Positions 34,880-44,510 of a stretch of DNA of 64,000 bases are shown here, piece after piece. Under the pieces are notes generated by a model, which worked only from the letters and a program-made list of their open reading frames with translations, made no database searches and was not told the DNA's origin. Source of the stretch: Isoetes taiwanensis (taxonomy: Eukaryota; Streptophyta; Lycopodiopsida; Isoetales; Isoetaceae); NCBI GenBank assembly GCA_021234155.1, contig JAJEKV010000034.1:5098028-5162027 (forward strand). The letters run 5' to 3'. Position 1 is the stretch's first letter; the number at the start of each line of letters is the position of its first letter. Made by a program: the position numbers and the translations under genes.

Positions 34880-35300
34880 GATGGCTTTTTCCTCGCATAG
34901 GACATATCTTCATCAAGGCGGCGCCCAAGAAGTCATCTCCTAATCTTGTATCAGCAACTGCCTGATTAGGGTCGGTGAAGATGATCATGCCGAAACCATA
35001 AGCATGACGCAGCGCTCATGCAAGAGTGTGCAGTTTCTCTCAAGAAGCTCATCCCTTGAAATCGCTCCGTCCTGCTCAGGAGTCTTAGAGAGACTCAAGA
35101 GATTCTCCACTAACACCCGATTCAACTTTTTAATCTGTGCGGGCGGAGTGCAGACGCCAGCTTTGTCACCAAGATTACTTACGTCCCTCGGAGGCCACAG
35201 AATGAAACTCCCTTTGGATTCTGGGAGTATCGCACTTTTGGTTCGTGAAATGGCAACCAAATGCTTCCATCCGTAATGACTTCCATAGACACTACAATAT
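34880..35300 (-). CDS. Unrecognised coding-like segment (possible exon)
   Basis: From about 35300 down to 34985 one minus-strand frame is open for about 105 codons (YGSHYGWKHLVAISRTKSA, later KTPEQDGAISRDELLERNCT). A second open frame (YGFGMIIFTDPNQAVADTRL) continues from about 35005 to 34880 after a frame change. A splice-acceptor-like CATTGCAG precedes the first stretch. Composition and length look like real exon sequence, and CTG/CAG content is normal here, unlike the array. I do not recognise the protein; it may be the 3' end of a gene whose upstream exons lie to the right. Confidence 0.4.
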
Positions 35301-35519
35301 AACCCTGCAATGACAAGTTATGGTGTTTGGTGAAGTTATGTCGTCTACCTTCGCCAACCTTCGTTCCATTAAAAAGAATGGACCTCAATCCAGCCATCCT
35401 AAAATAAAAACAGAAATGACTACTGTGAGAAATCGTCGTTGCGATGATCCGGAGTACTCAGTGCCGTTTCGCAGTGATAATACAATGCAAATACCTGGTA
35501 ACTGCTGTCCAGGAACGCG

Positions 35520-35840
35520 ACCGTGATCTAGTTGAGGACACTATTCCCGAAAACCCTTGCAGGACTCAGGGTTCCGTATCTAACACCTAGTTTTGGTAAA
35601 AAATGATTTAATGCCTTGCAAGTCATCTATCCAAAAGCAAGATATCACATTTTCTAGTGGCAAAATTCGCAAAGGTAGAGCGAGATCTGCACAGAAATGC
35701 CATCACGATCCGGTTGAGAACTCACGCCCCAAAATGAGGCAGGTTTTAGGCTAGCGTACGTAACACCCGGATTTGCTAAAAAGGGTTAAAATGCCATGCA
35801 AGTCATCTATCTATATACAAAATATGACATTTTCTACAAA
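35520..35840. repeat. Diverged direct duplication, ~186-bp spacing
   Basis: Related boxes (TAACACC..., TGCAAGTCATCTATC, ATGACATTTTCTA-like) occur at about 35580-35660 and again at about 35762-35840, with many differences. Confidence 0.7.
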
Positions 35841-36663
35841 CCCCTTCACAACATGATGATGTCGAATAGAAAGAATGTTGCCTGTGTGGTCTGTGTTCTT
35901 TAGGGTACACATGATAGTGTATTTTAGGCAGGAAACAAAACAACGGATGAAAAGAGGAGCAGAGATGTCAAAATCATGCAAGAGAACATGCAAAAGAACA
36001 TTAGAAGGTAAATTTGGAGCATGCAAATGTAATAATGGAACAAAATAAATATATAAATATTGAATTGGCGCTTAAACAAAGATATCTTGCCTCGCAAAAT
36101 GCGCGCAATCTATATTACGCTCGAACCTCGAGAATTTGGTGAGCGCCGCCAGCCGCCTCCCCAAATACCAATTGAATAACTCCCGTGTTTTGTTTAGATG
36201 AATTGTTCCCTTTAAGGCTTTAAGGCGGCAATTTGATTTTCAAATTTCAAATTCCTGTTATTTCTTTTGCGCCTTAAAGGTCTGCATTATCCCTCTCTCT
36301 GTCTCAACCAACCTCACGTGTCGTGGCCATTATGGTTTGATTCTTCCACCACCCACTTCTAGCGGAGTTTCCAAGTCGTCGTACATTTGGCACGTTTCAT
36401 TACGTACGTCCGTCTTGGTTGTCACAATCAAGATTTCATTCATTCCGAAATATTCTTTTTTTTCCCCGCCAAATTTTCAGGCGCCGTGAGGTTTTAGTGC
36501 AACACCTGTCATCGGGGTATTTATGGCAGGCGATGTCGGTATTAAATGCTCCCGTCGCAATTAATTGCATGGTATTAATGAGTCAGGCGCCTACTTAAGG
36601 ACCCATTTTCGCAAAAATCTGCATCTTCGAAAAATCTGCGCCTTCGAAAACTCTAGCGACATC

Positions 36664-37495
36664 ATGTCTCGATCTGCCGCCCTCAAAGAAGGTAATTTTC
36701 ACGCTTTTCTTTAGCACTGGTAGTCTTAGACCTTATTCGTCTTTTTTTCTGGTGGAAATAGCTCAACAAGATCGCTACCGCGATCTTGTTTATCTCTACA
36801 ACTATTCGCTTTTAGATTCGATTGCTTGTGGGAACCGTGGCCACGATTCCCACAGAGACTTATAACATTAAAATAGAGCATATACTTGTCTAGAGGATCG
36901 CGAAAGCGATTGCTGAGACCATTTTGTCAAGGCAGTTCTCTCAAAGATCGCGACTGCATTTCTCTGAGGCATTTTATCTCAAAGATGATGTCTGTTTAAT
37001 AGCTTCAGGTAAATAGGATCGCGATGGCGATGTGGTTGACCATTTTTATGATTTCATTCCAGCACTTGATCTCTTTCGAGGGCCTAACATGGAGCCAATG
37101 TGCATAGTGACTCCTGACAGAAGCCGGAAGTGGTGCATGGAAATTCCCGGGCAATACCACATATAAAAGGGGACCGCCGGAAGGACCTCTGCCTCTTCCT
37201 GAGGACAGGAAAGGGTGCAGAAGACTTTGAAAAGATGGGTATAATTGTAGCCATGTGGGAAGGGACAAAAAATAACAAGCAGGATGCTATCATTTATAGC
37301 GTGGAGGATACGCAACAACTGCAATTCGTAGAGTATATGTTGCGATGGCAGAATTACGACCCATCCATAATGATGGCAAGCAAGCAAAACAAGTTGGCTA
37401 GTGGCAAGGGTGTGCCAACCAGTGCAAAGGGGTATGGTTGGTTCCATTCATATCACATGACTATCCAGATTCTGGATAACTCACTACTTGCATAG
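36664..37495 (+). CDS. Candidate gene of unknown function (two or more exons)
   Basis: A possible first exon starts ATGTCTCGATCTGCC at 36664 (MSRSAALKE) and meets GAAG|GTAATT, a donor-like sequence, at 36691. A last-exon candidate is open to a stop at 37495 and reads EDFEKMGIIVAMWEGTKN, EYMLRWQNYDPSIMMASK and KGYGWFHSYHMTIQILDN. An acceptor-like CCTCTTCCTGAGGACAG precedes it (37193-37209). The block from about 36815 is duplicated at 47185-48360, where it is disrupted. I do not recognise the family. The 5' and 3' exons may not belong together; the palindrome-rich segment 36765-37035 would be intronic. Confidence 0.4.
36765..36790. repeat. Perfect hairpin, 11-bp arms, 4-nt loop
   Basis: AACAAGATCGC, loop TACC, then GCGATCTTGTT. 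Lies in the possible first intron of the candidate gene. Confidence 0.95.
36827..36854. repeat. Inverted repeat, 14-bp arms, no loop
   Basis: TGTGGGAACCGTGG followed by CCACGATTCCCACA: complementary except for two central mismatched positions in the arms. A related copy is in the duplicated segment near 47198-47225, more diverged. Confidence 0.9.
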
Positions 37496-37937
37496 ACATA
37501 CCCTTATGTCTGAGCTTGCCTTCAGTTTGTGATCGTATCATGAGGATTATAAAGAAGGCTTATCAGTTTATTATGGAAGTCTTCAATGATGTCTCATATC
37601 TATGTTAAGTGTTGTATTGTGATCACTTTTATAGAAGAACGTAAAGCTTATTTCTGGAAGCAACAAGGCAGTCTGCCTGATCATTATGTATGTAAAATTA
37701 CAGTTACTGGGCTGTGATGTCTTCTTTTATTTTCTCCAATGTAACAGAATCATCTTATAATATTTTCAGTATACTTTAATGTCCATTATGAATGACATTG
37801 TTGCTACCTCGCAAACCTTTATAGGATACAACAATTGCCCACCATATTATTGCCCATTATATACTAAAATAACACTAGGCCATGCAAGTTGATCTGTATA
37901 ATGATGACATATAAAAATGGCTGTAAGTTTTAGCATT

Positions 37938-38100
37938 GTTTTTGGGTTGCCCCTAAGGGGGCAAACCCTCGTTCATGAGGGTTTGTGTATTCCATGTATA
38001 TGCAAATATATGCGCGGACTATGCCAATAGCCGCTCAAAATTCATTATTGGATGTAAACTATTGGTCGCTTCTATTGCTGGGTAGCCACTCTGGAAACTG
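37938..38100. repeat. Dispersed ~160-bp repeat with GGGTTGCCCC palindrome, copy a
   Basis: Begins TTTTGGGTTGCCCCTAAGGG; TTGCCCCTAAGGGGGCAA is nearly self-complementary, followed by AACCCTCGTTCATGAGGGTT, a second hairpin. Confidence 0.8.
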
Positions 38101-40205
38101 GCTAACCGGTGTTCTGACAATCCTTAATCTGGTCATTAAAGTAGGCGCAAACATGTAAACACCCATATTCTACACCTCTCTTAATTGCTTACAACTTTAG
38201 ATGACCAATACAATATCATGAACTCAGTCAATTTGTGGTAATAGAATCTACATAACAATCACAACATGATAGAGTAACACATTTCAACCATCTTAATAAA
38301 TAGCAACTTTATGAATAAACACAAACACTATTGCTCTTGGGTTACTATCTCAGTCATGTCACAAGTTCGAGTCCAAATAGACAATGAGCGCCTTCTTGGA
38401 CTAAGAAAATGACAACCTGCATTTATAGCTATCCACACAAAACAAACAAGACCCAACACAAAATACAGAGCATAACCCATGGAATTGGAAACACACTTTC
38501 GGATGGAAACACACTTTCGGGCCACTGGAGGGCAACCCCTCGTGCGTAGCACCTTGTTATTGTTATTGTTTGTACTAGTGCAACCAATCGTTGTTTTTGT
38601 ACAAGAAGACATATTTTTATCTAAAGCCTTTAGGAATCGAACCGAAACAAGTTAGACATATTTTTATCTAAAGCCTTTAGGAATCGAACCCAAACAATTC
38701 CTTCACCACAATCACAACCACAATATATAATCCGTGATATGTGGCTGAAGTTGAAGCCCATCGTTCTTACAAACAAAATTCGATATTTTGCGAGCTCAAA
38801 AAGCTTGAAAGGTTTTGGTTTTCTCGAATTAAAACTCGCCGTGATATCCGAGAGCCCGAGCTAGTGGAGGAATTTTTGCCCCACAACCTTTATAAACACA
38901 TAAAAACCGCATTTATAGATTCTAAGAAAAATGCTTCTAGCGCTAGAATAGAATGAGGCAAGAAAAAAAACAACAAAATTCCCATGGAAGCAAGCCATTA
39001 TGTAGTTTCAAATTGTCAACAAGCATCCAAATCTGCACCACATTATTATTAATGTTTCATACTCACATATGAAATGATTAAATGTAGCTTAAATTCTTAA
39101 CAACTACCATGTTTTTCTTAAGCTTTTCAATGCGGTCATACAAATTCAATCTTGAGGATGTCAAGACTAGAATTCCTTTAGGCACAAATATGGATAGGCT
39201 TGAAAAACTAAAAAGAAAACATTTATTTGACAAATAACAAAAAGAGGGATTTAAAAATAAGGCTGTTGAATGTGATGGTTTTGAGTAATGAGACAGATTT
39301 TCAATGGTTCGATCGCACTTTGATTACTCGATGGGTGTCGCTCGTGAGGCCGTAAATTTCAATTTAGATGATACTGCTTTTAATGACCCTAGCAGCTTAC
39401 AAGCGTACCAGAAGAGTCGAAAGAAGTTGTGGTCATTCATTCGCATCAACAAAGTTGCAGATCTTGTTGTCCATATGCGCTTAATTTTTGAGAACTATAA
39501 ATCTTAAGAGGAGGTACTTTATCTAATTTTAATTAGTTGGGAAGTCCCCTTACTTGCACCTAACATCCGCGGAAGTAAATACATAATTCCTATGAAGACA
39601 TTTCTAAAGAATATGTTATTAATCTACAGAGAAATGAGAAAATGCAAGTGAATTCATGTCTCGACAACTTGGATATCCATATATTAAGTATATGCCGTGA
39701 TAATTTCCCTTTGCAATCGTATGCATCACAAAGGATGAACCTCAATGGTTTGGTTGAACTCGCAAAATCCACCGCTAACTACATGTGATTAGTGAATGTA
39801 CTTGTGTTCAAAATTTTTCCTTGGACTTGTTCATCTCAAACTGCCTTATAAAGCCAACTAACTAACGATTGTTAGATGCGGTTGAGCTACCTCTGCTTCA
39901 AAGATAAAGATGCATTTCCCATGCATGTTCCTCGAAGCCAAGAATGGGCCAAGAGCAAAATGATTTATATAGAATCGAAACCTCGATTTGTATATGTTCA
40001 TATATGCAAAGATGATTTGGCATATAATACTAAAATTTTGGATCTCAGATGTCATGGTTTGGATGTGTCATGCCAATGGAAATTGATTTAAGGCTCTTCA
40101 AATCAAACTTATGTGTCGATTGGTGTCTTCAGCATCCTGTAACTATAGATCTTTGGTGGGCATTGCTGATTGCTAGACTCCCAGTTATGAGCTCCAGCAA
40201 AAAGA
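38101..40205. repeat. Full-length copy of the A-unit (long form)
   Basis: Same order of landmarks as the ~1.5-kb units at 49012-55555 but retaining two segments (about 38828-38942 and about 39597-39700) that the short units lack. Starts near ACACCCATATTCTACACC (38158) and ends near GGGCATTGCTGATTGCTA. Confidence 0.85.
38741..38956 (+). CDS. 71-codon open stretch in the long A-unit, function unknown
   Basis: Reads MAEVEAHRSYKQNSIFCELK, then ERFWFSRIKTRRDI and EPELVEEFLPHNLYKHIKTA, ending at a TGA at 38956. The equivalent region at 54300-54521 keeps the same peptide in broken frames, and the short A-units have deleted its middle. It may be an exon remnant rather than a gene. No family recognised. 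Confidence 0.3.
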   Translation: MAEVEAHRSYKQNSIFCELKKLERFWFSRIKTRRDIREPELVEEFLPHNLYKHIKTAFIDSKKNASSARIE

Positions 40206-40982
40206 TTCCAAACCCTTTAGTGTAATGTCATGTTTTTAAGATAAGTTCAAAAAGTTGCCCTTATCCGGCAAGGTACACGAGGATTGTCCTCACCACAATT
40301 GTAAACATGATGATCAATTCTTATTGCATAATCGATAAGAGCCATGATTATTTGGACACTGAAATACCGCAGTGGTACTTACCTGCTTCAAATATGGCCA
40401 AACTAAAGAGCTCCAAATATGGCTCCATTCAACACATTTGGTGGGAACCATACACCACTATCAGCCAATGTACCTTACAAGACCAATGCACGTTGGTCGC
40501 TGAGTTTCAACGAACATTTGATATATCTTCTTCTGCATTTGATATATCTTCTTCTGCATTCAATGAGGATTTCTTGCATTTGATTAAAGGTTGGAAAAGA
40601 ATTTTTACTAGACTCTTCGATAATAACTAAATTTTCAACAAATAGAAATAACAATTGACTTAAAAACCACACAATAGACGGGCTTCTATACATGTCAACA
40701 TGTGCCACTACGTGTGCCTGCTATTACACACATTTACTGTTGCTCGACTATAGCCATAACCTTATAAATGTACTACTTTGATTCCATAATGTATATCATT
40801 GCTATTTCACTTTTGCATAACATTATCCACCGTCAATCCAAGAAAATTAACATGCTATAGATACAACGAACATTTTATGTGAACATAATCACAACCACCT
40901 CCCATTCTACATACACCCACCACAATTATATTAAAAACTCTTTACTTTGTAATGTCTACCCATTCCACACGTCCAGGATTAA

Positions 40983-41012
40983 TGCCCGGCATCGCCGGGC
41001 ACACGTTTCTAG
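40983..41012 (+). mobile_element. Helitron-like 3' terminus (hairpin plus CTAG)
   Basis: TGCCCGGC-ATC-GCCGGGCA (40983-41001, perfect 8-bp arms) is followed 7 nt later by CTAG at 41009-41012 and then T. Helitrons end in a short GC hairpin about 10 nt before CTRR and insert between A and T; this fits except for the unverified 5' end. The element would extend leftwards on the plus strand. No 5' TC end could be fixed. Confidence 0.5.
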
Positions 41013-42467
41013 TAAATTTTTGAAAAGTTAGGGGTATGTACAAACTTTATCAAAACATAAGGGTATTTTGTAGTTTTTCCCAATTTTGTATGCATCCAGC
41101 TAGGTTAATCACTGTCAATCAATCTAGGTGTAAAATTTTTTGTTATAGATTCGGATTGGACAGGATTTTTGTGAATCATTGTAGATCTCACTAGGCATAA
41201 GATATTTTGTGGCTCTCTCTGGAGATAGGGTTAGATCGGCTAATTTTTTCAATTCAATGACTGCATGTGAAGGCCCTGCTTCATACAAGGTATGTCGCCA
41301 GTTGAATCTGTTTTCTATTTGCCCTGCTTTAATTTTGGTTCTCCGTTTTCCATTTTTCCTGCTTTCATTTGGTTCAAGGGATTTCTAATTAAATCCCTGC
41401 TTCAAAGATTGTCCTATTATTTCCCTTGCCCGTCATACCATTTTGATGCCATGCTGAAGAATGCTCAGGAACCAATCAGTAGCAGGATCATTTTTCATTT
41501 GCAGTGAAACGTTCTGCCATGTTGGAGCAATTTTCAAGAGTTCTTTCTGCAAGAAGGCATATTAAACAAGTGTTTCAACTTCATGCCAGATCTGATCAGT
41601 TCAGAAACATACAGATCAGTTCAGTTCATACATATTGAGATATGAATACAGCAACACCAACCATTGATGGGCCATAACTAAAAGCATTACAACATAGTAA
41701 AACCAATTACATTGCACGTATAGAAAATGCATATTTAGCATTGATGAAAAATATCTTCTCTTGTTCTCCATTTCTGGTGCCTCATCAACCTACATGCAGA
41801 AACGACAATTAAACCTTATCATTCATATATAAAGCAGAGTCCTTTTTTCATATTTTTCCTATTTATTTGATGCTATTTGTTTGAGACAAGCTCCCGCTGA
41901 CACGTGGTGGGCAATTACTTTAACCTCCAGCCCAACCGAACCAGATGCAAAAACAGGGCTTGCCGGATTCGCACAAATTTGCATACACCTGTGAAAATCC
42001 AGATTTTGAGCCCATTTTCGGTCTCAATCTATGCTTTGCAGGCATTTACATTAAGGCGGCAATCTGTTACAGACAACGGAGGGGAAAATTAATACAAAGA
42101 AGGATACACAAAAGGGAATTGGGTTGCAGGCTTTGGCAGCTCCAAGTGAATCGATTTGAATCTCAATACAATCTGGAGCATTCGAATCAGAGAAATTATG
42201 CCATGAGCAGAGATACTGGCTCGATTTTAGAAGTTGGCTCCAAACCTCAATAACATGCTCTGTTTTTAGTGCAAGGTACAGATAGATCTGATTCTAAATT
42301 TCTGTAAGAACCCAAAAATTCTACGGTCTTTTATCATTTTCATGTCGATTATGATGGTGGGCTACAGTTTTAGCAGTTCCATAGAGCATCCTGCTAGCCG
42401 GATGCACGCTTCAAATCCGCTCCTATTTTGTCTGAAATCCGAGATTCACACAGATTCTAAGAAGCCC

Positions 42468-42676
42468 AAATCAAACCCTCTGCCAAATCCCCAATTCATA
42501 TGGGTTCTTTCCAGCCAAGAGCATCCGAAAATTCAATCTTCCCGGCTTCCAACTATGAAACTCTTGAATCTGAAGCATAGAATTGACAATTTCAGCATGA
42601 AGCAAGCATTTAGAAGCGCAATTCAAACCCTCTGTCAAATCCCCAATTCGTATGGGTTCTTTCAAGCCAAGAGCAT
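42468..42676. repeat. Direct repeat pair, ~147-bp spacing
   Basis: TCAAACCCTCTGCCAAATCC...GGGTTCTTTCCAGCC at about 42473-42520 recurs as TCAAACCCTCTGTCAAATCC...GGGTTCTTTCAAGCC at about 42620-42668, about 60 bp with few differences. Confidence 0.85.
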
Positions 42677-43537
42677 GTATTGAGAAGTTCCGTTACTTCT
42701 GACATCAAAGTAAATGAGGATTTTCTAGAGCTGGATGAAACCTTGCAAATTGTTTTTGGAGGAACGGCGCAACCAGATGACTGTCAATCCGTGAAGGGGA
42801 TTCTATTGCCAATTCTATCGAACCATAGATCCAGGAGAACCCCTCGGGTTTGTAAGATCATGCCACTTTATAGTTTAAAGCAGGATTAAGGAATCAAGGC
42901 CGACATTTTGATCGCCTCAAGACAAAGGCAATTTTTTAAAGAGCTTTTGATTACTTCTCTGGGCAACAGGGCGGACCCAAAATCTTTTCTGAGTTTCAAT
43001 CTGCAGTTTGGAAGATAATAGAGCCTGGATTCGTAGGCTTTTTTTCAAGGAGCCCAAGGTTGTGAAACCACACCACATAAATACCTTCATCTGTTGCTTC
43101 TGCTGGAATTTGGCAAATCACACGGATTTGGATCTCAACCTTACGGGCTTCAAGCAACGAAATTTCATTCACCTTAAAATTATAGCCCTTTTCGACCAGT
43201 TTTTAAAATACGAAATCTTCACTCGACAGCTTAACGAATTTTTGGGTGGCGCCGCCTATGTCGCTCTTTCTTGCCTCAATCTCTATTTCTCAGATCTGTC
43301 CATTTTTTTTTCATGCCATTTGCTAAGAAATCAGAAATCAGAAATCGAGAGAAGAAATCCGGACAGGAGAAGTTATTATGCTTGATCTCCTCTGTGTCAG
43401 TTGCTAATCATCTATAAAGAAATCTGAAGAAGGGAAAACTAGAAGGAAAATTCAGAGGTCGGCCATAGCTTTTTGCCTAGTTGCCGCACCTGGAAGAAAA
43501 AGTTTAATCCTACTGCTCTTGAAATTCAGAGATATTT

Positions 43538-43656
43538 GTTGATCTCTAGTCTTTGCATTCAAATATTCGGCCTGCACCAGACCCTGCTACAAGCTCCGCC
43601 TCAAATATTCAAATATTCGAGGTTGATCTCTAGTCTCTGCATTCAAATATTCGGCC
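43538..43656. repeat. Direct repeat pair, 85-bp spacing
   Basis: TTGATCTCTAGTCTTTGCATTCAAATATTCGGCC (split here only in description: TTGATCTCTAGTC, then TTGCATTCAAATATTCGGCC) at 43538-43571 recurs at 43623-43656 with one change. Confidence 0.9.
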
Positions 43657-44199
43657 ATAGGTTAGATATCGAAGTGTTTGATAACTGGGTGAACATTGTT
43701 TTTTTGCGTTGCATTTGGAACAACGTTAACGCAGTTCAGTTATATGTTGCTATTATAGTAGGTTTTGTGCTGTTCTGACTGTGAACAACAAACTATTTGC
43801 ACACCCACGATGCCGTAGTGGCCATGCGAATCGTATTTTACATAACTCAACTTGTGTGCAAAGAAGTTGTAGAGTTCAGGACCTTATAGTTCAATCTAGG
43901 GAAGTGAGGACAATGGTGGAAAACTTATGGTGGTTTACTATAGTACGTATCTATCCTACGGGCACAAAACACATGGCTATACTGCAAGTTCAATTCCTGC
44001 ACGTTCTTAAATTATCTGCCCAAGTTGATAAAGTGATAGGAAGAATGAAAGAATAAATACTCGCGACGACCTTTGTTTGAATCTATCAGTTGTAATTCAA
44101 GGATGCCTATTGTGGAGCTGAACTATCACAAATCTCAAACTAGATAATATTTGGAACATATCGTAGTCTGATTGATAGGGTTGGAGGAAGAGAAACGTT

Positions 44200-44237
44200 C
44201 GCGGCGGCCTTGGCCGCCGCGATAAGTTTCTTGTAGT
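44200..44237 (-). repeat. 22-bp GC palindrome beside a CACTA-like end
   Basis: CGCGGCGGCC-TT-GGCCGCCGCG (44200-44221) is followed by ATAAGTTTCTTGTAGT. On the minus strand this reads ACTACAAGAAAC...CGCGGCGGCC. Plant CACTA elements start CACTACAAGAAA and often carry GC-rich palindromic subterminal DNA, so this may be a CACTA terminus lacking the first C. Confidence 0.4.
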
Positions 44238-44365
44238 AATTAAACGATACAGTGAATGCGTAATTAAACGATGATTGCAAAATGCATTGTAACTGCATAA
44301 TTGTTCAAAAGGGAACAAGCAGCCAATGTTTTCTGCTACAACAAATTTGCCCAAGCAACGAGCAC

Positions 44366-44510
44366 ATTTTTTGGGTTGCCCCTAGGGGGCAAACCCTCGC
44401 TTATGTGGGCTTGTGGCATATCCTAGGTATATGCTAGAATATACCGAAGATATGCTGGTGACTACTCCAAACCTACTATTCACTGTAAACTGGCGGTCAC
44501 CTGGGCGATC
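44366..44510. repeat. Dispersed ~160-bp repeat with GGGTTGCCCC palindrome, copy b
   Basis: TTTTTTGGGTTGCCCCTAGG, then the AACCCTCG...GGGC hairpin and a TATGC-rich tail like copies at 37938 and 48790, but outside the duplicated segments, so an independent insertion. Confidence 0.75.

Larger units (their letters stand above)
34736..36660. other. Unique stretch after the array, with one coding-like segment
   Basis: Mostly noncoding. The minus strand of 35300-34880 looks coding (listed separately). 35520-35840 is a diverged direct duplication. The right end (36100-36660) has promoter-like, AT- and pyrimidine-rich sequence before the ATG at 36664. Confidence 0.5.
36815..40640. repeat. Segmental duplication, copy 1
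   Basis: Matches 47185-50782 over the candidate gene region, the GGGTTGCCCC palindrome repeat and the first ~1.5-kb-type unit, and matches 55440-55675 plus 57421 onward at its right end. It lacks the TRIM and the hAT-type MITE of copy 2 and so acts as their empty site. Its right end joins 'GATTGTCCTC' directly to 'ACCACAATTG', skipping the ~1.75 kb found at 55675-57424. Confidence 0.85.
41013..44365. other. Mostly single-copy stretch with short direct repeats, no gene identified
   Basis: Several plus-strand open frames exceed 100 codons (41945-42253, 42342-42683, 43008-43385, 43473-43778) but none has a recognisable motif, and they sit in different frames without convincing splice sites. CTG/CAG triplets are at normal density here. 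Confidence 0.45.

Noticed and set aside
42342-43385. Protein-coding gene in 41900-43800
   Set aside because: Several frames over 100 codons but no motif, no consistent splice sites, and internal direct repeats that shift frame.
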